The notes beneath the pieces are model-generated. The model searched no databases, was not told where the DNA came from, and saw only the letters and a list, made by a program, of their open reading frames with translations. The translations under genes and the position numbers were made by a program. From NCBI GenBank assembly GCA_964503475.1, contig CAZCZU010000044.1, forward strand, positions 1 to 18,893: 18,893 bases of DNA, in the 5' to 3' direction. This document shows positions 7,002 through 14,014 of this stretch, one piece after another; position 1 is the stretch's first letter; each line of letters starts with the position of its first letter. The DNA comes from CAZCZU01 sp964503475. GTDB taxonomy: Bacteria; Pseudomonadota; Zetaproteobacteria; Mariprofundales; Mariprofundaceae.

Positions 7002-9098
7002 TCAAGGCTCGATGGGCTTCTCCGAGGCCACACCGTTACGCCCGGCCTCCTTGGCATAATACATCGCCTGATCGGCGCGATTGACCAGCGCACGTCGGGT
7101 ATCGCCATCCCGCCAGGCGACAACGCCAAAGCTTGCGGTCACCGTGCCGATGCCATCGATCTTGAGCCCCTCCACCACCTCACGTAGACGCTCGGCCAGC
7201 CGGATGCCCTGTTCAAGGTCACTGTGGGTGGCCAGCACCACGAACTCCTCACCACCCCAGCGACCGAAATGGTCGGTATCGCGTAACGACTGATACACCG
7301 CTTCGGTGACGGCAACCAGCACACGATCGCCCGCCTCATGACCGTGCCGGTCGTTGATGGCTTTGAAATGGTCGATATCGAACAGCAGGAAAGCGAAATA
7401 GCGGCCATAGCGCCTGGCGGCACTCAGCTCGGCATCGATAATCGCCTCCATGCGCAGGCGATTCCAGATCTGGGTCAACGGATCGGTATGCGCCAGCTTC
7501 TTCAGGCGTTCATTGGCTATTTTCAGCGCCTGCTGCTCTCGTTTGAGCTGTTCGTTCACCAGCACGATCTCCTGTCGGGAGATCGCCACGGCCAGGTTCT
7601 CGGCCACATCAAGCACGGCATCCTGCTCCAGCTCACTCCATTCAAGGCTCTGGCCCTTAACCTCTTCCTCCCATACGGCAAAAGAGCGGCGCGGCGAAAT
7701 GCTCGGAACACCATTTTCCTCACGAATCAGCTTGTAAGGCTCCCCGGCCCAACGATAGGTGCGCACTTTTTCGGGACGAAACAGAAGCAGGTAGCAACCC
7801 GGGCGCCCCAGCGGCAGCGGTATGGCCATCATTCCGCAGGCCACCCCGGGAGGCACCAGACCGGCCAGTTCCGTATGCGAAAGCCGATGGCTCTGCCAGA
7901 TACCGGTCGTATGCATATGACCGGCATCCAGCCAGTCGCGAACTTTCGCCAACACCTCCGCTTCCGGCACAGCCCCGACAGGAAACTGCCGTTCGCCATC
8001 AAGCAATACACAGCCACAGGAGTGGAACAACGCCAGCCACATGGCCGCCTTCTCTCGCAGAATCGATTCCGGTCCGCTCATCTGTCCCTGCATGCCGCCG
8101 ACCAGCAGCGCACGGCTTCCACGCACCTGTTTAAGGAAAGCGGATTCGGCCTGGACGTTCAGCTTACCCAGACGTTGCGCCGCCAGCTGCACCATGGCAT
8201 GTGCAGCTTCGCGCAACACCGGAGCCAGGCATCGCGGCTGCCGGGCGTGCCCGGCCAGAATACCCCAGAGTTTTCCCCGGCTATGAATACCGATCGAAAA
8301 TGAAGCCGCCGTCTCCATATTGGCCATATACATCCGATGCACCGGTGACACGGCTCGCAATACGCCCGGCGAAAGATCCAGAGGGACATCATCACCATCT
8401 CCGGCCACCACCAGCGGCACCGATTCAACCGTGGCATCCGGAATCACCCGCACCGGGTTGATGTCGTAAAGGGCTCGCACCTGGGGTGGGATATCACTGG
8501 CGGGAAAACTGTGTCCCAGCAAGGCGGGAAGCTTTTCATTTCGGTTTTCGGCCACAACCGTGCCATGCCAGTCGGGATCGAATGCATAGACCTTGATCCT
8601 GTCATATCCGGTCAGCACGCGCACAGCCTCACACAACGTGTCGAACAAGACTCCGACCGTCTCCGCCCCGCTCATGCGCAACATCCAGCTATCGACGGTG
8701 ACCAGCACATCATCCTGAAGATCATGTTGCGATGCCTCGAACTCGCCAACCACATACTCATCGCTGCGATAAAGCGAGACCTGATATTGCCTTACCCTGC
8801 CATCGACCTTGCGTGTCGTCCGAAACACCCGCGGCGGTTCCTGCTGTTGGGGCAACTGCTTTCGCATCTGCTTCAACACGTCATCTCCCAGCAGCTTTTC
8901 AGGCGTCATCCCCACCGCATCCGCCGAATTCACGCCAAGGTAATCGGCAATGTTCGCGCTGATATGGGTGATCCGTTCCATGAGCGCATCCAGGACCACC
9001 AGGCAGCCAGCCGGCTGAATCGCCCCCGGCGTATGGACCGGTTCGCTGGCGCACAGCTCCAGTGCCTGGCGAAACTTCTTATCCTGTTCGATGGTCAA
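7002..9098 (-). CDS. Bacteriophytochrome-diguanylate cyclase (PAS-GAF-PHY-GGDEF)
   Basis: The protein is a predicted red/far-red light sensor that makes cyclic di-GMP. Numbering from the TTG start gives 698 residues. The biliverdin-attachment Cys16 lies in C-ASEPVHTPGAIQPAG. The GAF domain has HGTVVAE, FPASDIP (198-204) and SPVH (His254), and a second chromophore His284 in AGHARQPR, where the more usual form is ACHH. The PHY tongue has PRRSF (469-473). A coiled coil (about 507-537) leads to the GGDEF domain: FDIDHF, an I-site RDTD (606-609) and GGEEF (615-619), so it should be catalytically competent and product-inhibited. No histidine kinase domain is present. A GTG at 9107 is also in frame but falls inside the GGAGGTG ribosome site; the TTG six bases after that site is the better start. 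The gene overlaps the heme oxygenase gene by 20 bases. Confidence 0.92.
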   Translation of the reverse strand: MTIEQDKKFRQALELCASEPVHTPGAIQPAGCLVVLDALMERITHISANIADYLGVNSADAVGMTPEKLLGDDVLKQMRKQLPQQQEPPRVFRTTRKVDGRVRQYQVSLYRSDEYVVGEFEASQHDLQDDVLVTVDSWMLRMSGAETVGVLFDTLCEAVRVLTGYDRIKVYAFDPDWHGTVVAENRNEKLPALLGHSFPASDIPPQVRALYDINPVRVIPDATVESVPLVVAGDGDDVPLDLSPGVLRAVSPVHRMYMANMETAASFSIGIHSRGKLWGILAGHARQPRCLAPVLREAAHAMVQLAAQRLGKLNVQAESAFLKQVRGSRALLVGGMQGQMSGPESILREKAAMWLALFHSCGCVLLDGERQFPVGAVPEAEVLAKVRDWLDAGHMHTTGIWQSHRLSHTELAGLVPPGVACGMMAIPLPLGRPGCYLLLFRPEKVRTYRWAGEPYKLIREENGVPSISPRRSFAVWEEEVKGQSLEWSELEQDAVLDVAENLAVAISRQEIVLVNEQLKREQQALKIANERLKKLAHTDPLTQIWNRLRMEAIIDAELSAARRYGRYFAFLLFDIDHFKAINDRHGHEAGDRVLVAVTEAVYQSLRDTDHFGRWGGEEFVVLATHSDLEQGIRLAERLREVVEGLKIDGIGTVTASFGVVAWRDGDTRRALVNRADQAMYYAKEAGRNGVASEKPIEP

Positions 9099-9780
9099 CG
9101 GATGCACCTCCCTCTCTGCTCATCGTAAAACGTCGATCCAGGCAGTGCCGCAAACGGGCAAAAGTAGCGATCGCCTGTTCGATTGCCCGGTCGGGATACC
9201 GGCATTCACCTAGCAATAGCTGCAGGTTTTGCCACTGCCCCTGAGCATGCAGGTAAAAATAGCTCGCCCCGAAATCCGCATCCAGTTGCAGGGTGCGTAG
9301 CAGCTGCGGCGCAATCACCCGTCCACCCTGCGTCGCCCCCTCCAGCACATACAGCGTTCCGAGCAAGCGTGCATCCTCTTCGTCAAACTCCCATGGCTCA
9401 TTCTGGCAAATCCGGGGCCCGGACGACAACGAGAGGTCCCGGCGATCACGTTTCAGCAAAGGCAAGCGTGGCAGATAGCGATAATCCTGCCCCTTCCACG
9501 CGGTGCCGGACAATGCTGCGCACAACGCCGGCTCCACCCCTTCGAAAAAATCGATAAAGGCATCCACCACAAGCCCGTAGTCGTCGAGGGTTAATGTCGG
9601 GGTCAACAGGGGGCGCAACAGCGGATGCTGTTCGAGCTCATGATGGGCTGCGTGGGTTGCACGACGCAGCGCATGATGAAGCGTAGCGCTATCGGCCCCT
9701 CCGCCCCCTGCCCGAGCAGAGCTGCTTTCCGCTACCGGAGACGTTGGCGCTGTCACCTTATCCATCAGACTATCTGCCAT
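9079..9780 (-). CDS. bphO: Bacterial heme oxygenase, biliverdin supplier for the phytochrome
   Basis: Heme oxygenase opens heme to biliverdin, CO and iron; biliverdin is the chromophore of bacteriophytochromes. The 233-residue product has the N-terminal helix LRRATHAAHHELE with likely proximal heme ligand His46, and the distal-helix motif YVLEGATQGGRVIAPQL (about 144-160) with the Gly-rich kink over heme. The first 30 or so residues are a Ser/Ala/Gly-rich extension before homology begins. The ATG at 9780 is the only strong candidate. It has no Shine-Dalgarno, but a -10-like TATGCT ends six bases before it, suggesting a leaderless message. The 20-base overlap with the phytochrome-cyclase gene places both in one transcript and explains its role. 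Sensing or iron release from host heme is a less likely alternative here. Confidence 0.92.
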   Translation of the reverse strand: MADSLMDKVTAPTSPVAESSSARAGGGGADSATLHHALRRATHAAHHELEQHPLLRPLLTPTLTLDDYGLVVDAFIDFFEGVEPALCAALSGTAWKGQDYRYLPRLPLLKRDRRDLSLSSGPRICQNEPWEFDEEDARLLGTLYVLEGATQGGRVIAPQLLRTLQLDADFGASYFYLHAQGQWQNLQLLLGECRYPDRAIEQAIATFARLRHCLDRRFTMSREGGASVDHRTG

Positions 9781-9786
9781 CTCGAT

Positions 9787-9814
9787 AGCATATACTTTCT
9801 CAGCTATCTGCGAA
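9787..9814 (-). promoter_or_regulatory. Putative leaderless promoter of bphO, with overlapping dyad
   Basis: On the minus strand TTCGCA (9814-9809, four of six matches to TTGACA) is followed after 16 bases by TATGCT (9792-9787, four of six to TATAAT), then six bases and the ATG. The start of transcription would fall at or next to the A of the ATG. An inverted repeat GATAGC-N13-GCTATC (9784-9808) covers this promoter and might be an operator. CTATCTGC also occurs twice (9770-9777 and 9804-9811). Promoter strength and any regulator are inference. Confidence 0.45.
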
Positions 9815-9842
9815 GCATTGGTGATTCATGGAGCGGAACAAC

Positions 9843-9876
9843 AAAAAGAGCCGGCGCCCATGAGGACATCCGGCTC
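9843..9876 (-). terminator. Rho-independent terminator after rpoH
   Basis: Read on the minus strand, GAGCCGG and CCGGCTC form a seven-pair GC-rich stem separated by 15 bases, followed directly by TTTTTG. It begins about 20 bases after the rpoH stop and ends before the putative bphO promoter, so it separates the two transcription units. Confidence 0.82.
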
Positions 9877-9896
9877 AAATACGGGAGGCGAAACCG

Positions 9897-10715
9897 CTAG
9901 GCGATCAGGGTCTCACGCATCTTCTTCATGGCGCGTGCTTCAAGCTGGCGCACACGCTCGATGGAGACACCCAGCTCCTCGGAGAGCTCTTTCAGTGTCG
10001 CCGGATCCTCCTGCAAATGGCGGCGCTCGACGATGTAGCGGTCGCGCTCGGAGAGACGACTCATGGCACTGTGCAACAGCCCCTGCTGGTGATCCTGCCA
10101 GTTGGACTCGGCCACGATCTCTTCCGGCGTAGCATCGGGAGCCGGAAGAGCCTGCACCAGCGCCTGCCCCTCAATCTCGGCATCAAGTGACACATCCCGC
10201 TGCAGGTAGGCGTTCGCCGCCTCCTGATATTCGGCACCCGTCAGGCCATACTCAGCCCCCACCTCGTCGGCCTTGTGGCCCTCCATGGCGGCAATCGCAT
10301 CCTTGGCCCGGCGCAGGCCGGCGAAGATCTTGCGCTGCAGCTTGTTGGTGCCGAGCTTGACGATGCTCCAGGAGCTGAGGATGAAATCGTGGATGGCGGC
10401 ACGAATCCACCAGGATGCGTAGGTCATCAGGCGGAAGCCGCGATCGGGATCGAAACGTTTCACCGCATGCATCAGGCCCATGGTCCCTTCCTGGATCAGA
10501 TCCATTTCGGGCAGGCCGTAGTGGCGGTATTCGCGGGCAATGGCGGCGACACCGTAGAGATTGGCCACCACCAGCTGGCGGGCCGCCTCACGGTCCTCAT
10601 CCTTGCGCCAACGGCGGGCAAGACGCGCCTCCTCCTCGCGATCCATGCGCGGGATGCGCTTCACGTCGCGGTAGAAGAGGGAAAGACTGGACATATCGGC
10701 AACGGCAGAAATCAA
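9897..10715 (-). CDS. rpoH: RNA polymerase heat-shock sigma factor RpoH (sigma-32)
   Basis: RpoH directs RNA polymerase to heat-shock promoters. The 272-residue product has region 2 with LPEMDLIQEGTMGLMHAV (68-85) and the -10-recognition/melting stretch RLMTYASWWIRAAI (95-108). It has the RpoH box QRKIFAGLR (127-135), which marks it as sigma-32 rather than RpoD or RpoS. A region 4 helix-turn-helix with ELGVSIERVRQLEARA (247-262) follows. The start is TTG at 10715, chosen because AAGGAGGT lies five bases upstream; the next ATG (10694) would leave that strong site unused. The position after ftsE-ftsX is the conserved proteobacterial order. Unlike the E. coli gene, it has a perfect CIRCE element on its promoter, indicating repression by HrcA. 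A terminator follows. Confidence 0.96.
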   Translation of the reverse strand: MISAVADMSSLSLFYRDVKRIPRMDREEEARLARRWRKDEDREAARQLVVANLYGVAAIAREYRHYGLPEMDLIQEGTMGLMHAVKRFDPDRGFRLMTYASWWIRAAIHDFILSSWSIVKLGTNKLQRKIFAGLRRAKDAIAAMEGHKADEVGAEYGLTGAEYQEAANAYLQRDVSLDAEIEGQALVQALPAPDATPEEIVAESNWQDHQQGLLHSAMSRLSERDRYIVERRHLQEDPATLKELSEELGVSIERVRQLEARAMKKMRETLIA

Positions 10716-10751
10716 AGCAGACCTCCTTGCATGGCCGGTAATCGGGTTGAA

Positions 10752-10778
10752 TTAGCACTCGGTTTCATAGAGTGCTAA
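10752..10778. promoter_or_regulatory. Perfect CIRCE operator (HrcA-binding site)
   Basis: TTAGCACTC (10752-10760) and GAGTGCTAA (10770-10778) form a perfect nine-base inverted repeat with a nine-base spacer, exactly the CIRCE consensus bound by the heat-labile repressor HrcA. It lies 36 bases before the rpoH start codon and immediately downstream of the -10 hexamer, so HrcA would cover the transcription start, and the operator would also be in the 5' leader of the mRNA. CIRCE classically controls groESL, dnaK and hrcA operons; here the only adjacent target is rpoH. Confidence 0.95.
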
Positions 10779-10779
10779 A

Positions 10780-10807
10780 AGGATAGTCGCGGCATTGGGG
10801 CTGTCAA
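10780..10807 (-). promoter_or_regulatory. Sigma-70-type promoter of rpoH
   Basis: On the minus strand a perfect -35 TTGACA (10807-10802) is separated by 16 bases from TATCCT (10785-10780; four of six to TATAAT). The predicted transcription start, about 10773, is inside the CIRCE element. This housekeeping promoter with a roadblock operator agrees with HrcA repression of rpoH at low temperature and release on heat shock. The hexamers are seen; their use is inferred. Confidence 0.75.
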
Positions 10808-10837
10808 CACCCCGCCGGGGCATTGTGCAGCAACAAC

Positions 10838-11716
10838 TCAGGTCTCAACACTCTCCGGTGATACAAGGCGTGCCGTAGCGATCACGGCACCGAGCGCACC
10901 GATGACAGCACCGCCGATCAGCATCGGCAGCAACAGCACGAAGGCGTGCAGCTCCACCGACATGGCAGCCAGCCACTCCGAGGTCGCCAGAATCAGCGGC
11001 CACATCAAGAGCCAGGCAAGCAGCCCGGCGCCGGCGCCCAGCAGCGTCCCCTCGAGCACGAAGGGCATGCGCACAAACCACTCCTGCGCCCCCATCAGGC
11101 GCATCAGGTGCACCTCGTCCTGACGGGCCAGCAGAATCATGCGCAGCGTATTGGAGATGATCAGAGCCATGGCCAGCCCCAGGAGTGCGGTGACGAACCA
11201 GGCCAGACTCTGCAGCTGATCGAGCACATCCTGGGCCCGCATCAGCTTCAGCTCGTCCTCGTTGACCATGCCGCCATGACGCTTGGCGGTATCGCGCAGA
11301 TCGACGGCCAGGAAGCGGCGTGTCGTATCGTTGATGCGCACCACCAGCGTCTCGGGCAAGCGTCTCAATACCTCGCTGCTCTCAATGCCGGTCTGTGCCA
11401 GCCACTGCCCCAGCCACTGGCGCTTCTCGGATTCCGGCACCTCGGATACTTCCGCCACCCCTTTCAGGGAAGCGAGCTCCTGCTGCAGGGCGGCCAGATT
11501 CTCTCTCTTTTCGGTCGGCAGGTAAACATGAATGGCCAGCGTCTGCTGCCAGGAACCGACCCACTGCTGGGCGCCCTGCATGCCAAGCCAGACCGCCCCC
11601 AAAGCCCAGAGGGCGACGGCAACGATGACCAGAGCCAGGTACTGGTGAATACCGAAGGGCGGAATATTGAAGCCGCCGGGCAGGCGCGGTCGGATCGACT
11701 CAGGTACGCCGTTCAT
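10838..11716 (-). CDS. ftsX: Cell-division ABC transporter-like membrane protein FtsX
   Basis: FtsX is the membrane partner of FtsE. The complex signals at the division septum to peptidoglycan hydrolase activators and does not transport a known substrate. The 292-residue product has the FtsX layout: a short cytoplasmic N-terminus, a first membrane segment (about 26-46), a large periplasmic domain (about 47-170, including the SEVPESEKRQWLGQWL segment), then three further membrane segments near 172-192, 218-242 and 258-282. The cytoplasmic loop ARQDEVHLMRLMGA (197-210) is the family's FtsE-contacting signature. The ATG has AGGAG six bases upstream and lies 17 bases inside the ftsE end, so the two are coupled. 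rpoH follows but has its own promoter. Confidence 0.95.
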   Translation of the reverse strand: MNGVPESIRPRLPGGFNIPPFGIHQYLALVIVAVALWALGAVWLGMQGAQQWVGSWQQTLAIHVYLPTEKRENLAALQQELASLKGVAEVSEVPESEKRQWLGQWLAQTGIESSEVLRRLPETLVVRINDTTRRFLAVDLRDTAKRHGGMVNEDELKLMRAQDVLDQLQSLAWFVTALLGLAMALIISNTLRMILLARQDEVHLMRLMGAQEWFVRMPFVLEGTLLGAGAGLLAWLLMWPLILATSEWLAAMSVELHAFVLLLPMLIGGAVIGALGAVIATARLVSPESVET

Positions 11717-12392
11717 GCGTATCTCCTACCAGGGCGCCGGCGTGCAGCTGCACCACCCGCCCCGGATGCGAGGTGAGCAGATGCAGGTCGTGGGTCGCCA
11801 TGATCACGGTCGTGCCGTTGCGGTTCAGATCGGTGAGCAGGTCGAGAATACGGCGGGCCGTATCTTCATCCAGATTGCCGGTCGGCTCATCGGCGAGAAT
11901 GACAGGCGGATTGGCCACCATGGCGCGGGCGATGGCGATGCGCTGCTGCTCACCACCCGACAACGCCTCGGGATAAGACCAGAGCCGATCATCCAGGCCG
12001 ACGAACTCCAGCACCTTGCGCACGCGCGGCACCAGCCGATCCTTGTCCCAGCCCTGCACGCGGAGAGGAAGGGCGACATTCTCGAATACGGTGCGTGAAA
12101 AGAGCAGGCGATGATCCTGGAAGATGATGCCGGTGCGCTGGCGAAGGCTGCGAACCCGCGACTCGCCCGCCCCGCGCATATCGGTATCCTGTACAAGAAG
12201 CTGGCCGGATGTGGGGCGCAAGCCGCCGTAGAAGAGGCGCATCAGTGTCGATTTTCCGGCACCACTCTCGCCGGTGAGATAGACAAACTCGCCCTGACGG
12301 ATATCGAGCGTTACGCCCGACAAGGCCACCTTGCCGGTCGGGTAACGCACCATCAGTTGTTGCAGCTGGATCAGCTCTCTCGCCTCCGACAT
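11700..12392 (-). CDS. ftsE: Cell-division ATP-binding protein FtsE
   Basis: FtsE is the cytoplasmic ATPase that drives FtsX at the septum. The 230-residue ABC protein has Walker A GESGAGKST (41-49), Q-loop near Gln92, signature LSGGEQQR (144-151), Walker B VILADEP (164-170) and the switch histidine in ATHD (His201). The sequence FVYLTGESGAGKSTLMRL is characteristic of FtsE. The ATG at 12392 has no Shine-Dalgarno; instead a TANNNT hexamer ends six bases before it, suggesting a leaderless transcript. In E. coli ftsY precedes ftsE; here ftsY is absent and a divergent zinc-ribbon/DUF3426 gene is the neighbour. Confidence 0.96.
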   Translation of the reverse strand: MSEARELIQLQQLMVRYPTGKVALSGVTLDIRQGEFVYLTGESGAGKSTLMRLFYGGLRPTSGQLLVQDTDMRGAGESRVRSLRQRTGIIFQDHRLLFSRTVFENVALPLRVQGWDKDRLVPRVRKVLEFVGLDDRLWSYPEALSGGEQQRIAIARAMVANPPVILADEPTGNLDEDTARRILDLLTDLNRNGTTVIMATHDLHLLTSHPGRVVQLHAGALVGDTHERRT

Positions 12393-12398
12393 GGCGCT

Positions 12399-12426
12399 AC
12401 AGTAGCACAGCCTCCGACATTGTCAG
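12399..12426 (-). promoter_or_regulatory. Putative leaderless promoter of ftsE
   Basis: On the minus strand CTGACA (12426-12421, five of six to TTGACA), 16 bases, TACTGT (12404-12399, the TANNNT key bases conserved), six bases, ATG. Transcription would start at or near the A of the ATG. The -35 overlaps an inverted repeat TGTCAGC-N18-GCTGACA (12421-12452) shared with the divergent promoter. Confidence 0.45.
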
Positions 12427-12446
12427 CCGCCGCCTATCCCTCCATG

Positions 12447-12475
12447 CTGACAAATCGCCCGCAAATCTTCATCAT
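12447..12475 (+). promoter_or_regulatory. Putative leaderless promoter of the zinc-ribbon/DUF3426 gene
   Basis: CTGACA (12447-12452, five of six), 17 bases, CATCAT (12470-12475, four of six to TATAAT), six bases, ATG at 12482. It mirrors the ftsE promoter on the other strand, with the same -35 sequence. No Shine-Dalgarno is present between the hexamer and the ATG. The -10 is weak, so this is tentative. Confidence 0.4.
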
Positions 12476-12481
12476 GCCGCC

Positions 12482-13552
12482 ATGGTTGTTACCTGCCCTC
12501 ATTGTCATGCCAGCTATCGACTGGCCACGACCATCCGCAACGCCGTGCTGGTCTGCCACCGCTGCGGCCAGGAGTTCACCTCCGGCGAAGCCGAGACGGC
12601 GAAACCGGGGAACGTCGACCAACAGGCGGAGATGCCGCTCTTCGACTGGCAGCCCGCGACAGGCGAACAGGCAACAGCTGAGGAGCCGGAGACTATTTCC
12701 GAACCCCTGATCGATGGCGATGAAGAACTTCCTCACTTCCTGCTCAAGGAGAACCAGATCGTCGGGCAGGAGACAGAGGAGCCTCCTGCCGCCACTGCCG
12801 ACGCGATGGAAGACGCGACAGAATCCGAAGCCGTCGATGCGGAGGCCTCCCGGCAGGAGCCCGAAACAACCGAAGCGATCATTCCCCAACAGGACAAGGA
12901 TTTCGAACAGCAGATGCTCGATGCCGCCCTGGAACCTGCCAAAGCAGCCCCCGGAGAAGAGCCGGCCCCCGAAACGGAGGCTCCGATGCCGGATCAGCAA
13001 GAGTCGACGAGCGGAGCTGCGGACACGATGGCGCCTCCGACCCGGCGCAAGGCCCGTATCTGGCCCTGGCTGCTCTTCATCCTGCTCTCGGCTGCGGCTG
13101 CCGGTGTCTGGTTCAAGCAGGATGCGTGGCTGCAGAACAGCTGGGTACGCAGCACACTGATCAACCTCGGTGTATCGCTGCCCCTGCAAGGCAGCGACTG
13201 GCGCATCGATCGCGAAAGCGTGCACAGCCAGTGGCTGACCCGGGATGACAAGAGCCGCATCCTGATTATCGAAGGCAAGGTGAGCAATCTGCTCTTCAGC
13301 GAACTGCCGCCACCCACCATCCGGGTGGCACTCTTCGACCTGCCGGGAGCCCGCAAACCCGTGGCTACCCGGGATATGGCCATCACCGAGCCTCCGAGTC
13401 TGCCCTCCCTGAAAAAGACGCCATTTACCCGGCCGGCCAACGACCGCCTGCCGATCGCAGGCGAAGGCTCGCGCAGTTTTGTTCTGGTTCTGGAGAAATT
13501 GCCTGAAGGCATTCGCGATTTTTCCCTGATACCGATTCCGCCAGCCCCATAA
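12482..13552 (+). CDS. Zinc-ribbon (MJ0042-type) and DUF3426 single-pass membrane protein
   Basis: The 356-residue product begins with a zinc ribbon: CPHC (Cys5, Cys8) and CHRCGQEF (Cys25, Cys28), the MJ0042/zinc_ribbon_4-5 pattern. A long acidic, Pro/Glu/Ala-rich linker of about 155 residues follows, probably disordered. After a basic stretch (RRKAR, 188-192) is one membrane segment (about 193-210). The C-terminal domain (about 215-356) looks like DUF3426, with the typical pattern of a strand carrying IEGKVSN, then PPPTIRVALFDLPG, and a final FVLVLEKLPEG. Topology would put the zinc ribbon in the cytoplasm and DUF3426 outside. The family is widespread in Proteobacteria without a settled role. 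The ATG fits the family's usual MxVTCP start. The stop lies only 24 bases from the convergent end of the next gene. Confidence 0.85.
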   Translation: MVVTCPHCHASYRLATTIRNAVLVCHRCGQEFTSGEAETAKPGNVDQQAEMPLFDWQPATGEQATAEEPETISEPLIDGDEELPHFLLKENQIVGQETEEPPAATADAMEDATESEAVDAEASRQEPETTEAIIPQQDKDFEQQMLDAALEPAKAAPGEEPAPETEAPMPDQQESTSGAADTMAPPTRRKARIWPWLLFILLSAAAAGVWFKQDAWLQNSWVRSTLINLGVSLPLQGSDWRIDRESVHSQWLTRDDKSRILIIEGKVSNLLFSELPPPTIRVALFDLPGARKPVATRDMAITEPPSLPSLKKTPFTRPANDRLPIAGEGSRSFVLVLEKLPEGIRDFSLIPIPPAP

Positions 13553-13576
13553 ACCGGCAGGCCCAGGAGTCGCGTG

Positions 13577-14008
13577 TCAGGAGGCGATCTTGTCCGGCAG
13601 TTTACGCCCCATGCCCTTGACCATATCGCGTACCTTACGCTGCAAAGGCCCGATCAGGTGGCCCGGCGACTCGATCGAGAAAATCCCGTTTTCCAGATGA
13701 TGACGAATACCGGCCTCGCCCTCGATCCCCCGGATGAAGCGGGCCGTTTCGTCGTAACCGATCTCGCGGTGCCAGCGATGCGTATCGATGCGGATGGCGG
13801 CCGTCGTCTGGCCGCCGCCCGGATGCAGTTCGAAGAAGACCACCGGTCCGCCCTTGGCCACCGAACGCACGGCCAGGCCGATGGCATGATCGCACCAGGT
13901 GCGCGTCAGTCCCGCCTCATCCCATTCGTAGATCATGGCGGAATAGAACTCGCGATGGGCGGAGTCGCACAGGGCATAGAAATCGGCAATGGTTGGTTCG
14001 TCGCTCAT
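13577..14008 (-). CDS. Conserved-looking hypothetical protein, 143 residues
   Basis: I do not recognise this family. The product is soluble, without signal peptide or membrane segment, and has a mixed alpha/beta look: an N-terminal helical part (ADFYALCDSAHREFYSAM), a strand VVFFELHPGGGQTTAAIRI, and a basic C-terminus (LQRKVRDMVKGMGRKL). Cys14, Cys39 and several His residues (18, 41, 62, 77, 80) are present without a clear metal motif. It follows the carrier-protein gene by 43 bases on the same strand, so it may belong to the MBOAT-ligase-carrier operon. However, the ATG lacks a Shine-Dalgarno and has TACACT ending six bases upstream, so it may also have its own leaderless message. Codon use resembles the neighbours, supporting a real gene. 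Confidence 0.75.
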   Translation of the reverse strand: MSDEPTIADFYALCDSAHREFYSAMIYEWDEAGLTRTWCDHAIGLAVRSVAKGGPVVFFELHPGGGQTTAAIRIDTHRWHREIGYDETARFIRGIEGEAGIRHHLENGIFSIESPGHLIGPLQRKVRDMVKGMGRKLPDKIAS

Positions 14009-14014
14009 GGCATC

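Noticed and set aside
13553..13576. A bidirectional terminator between the convergent DUF3426 and 143-residue genes.
   Set aside because: The 24-base gap and its flanks show no stable inverted repeat with a T-run.
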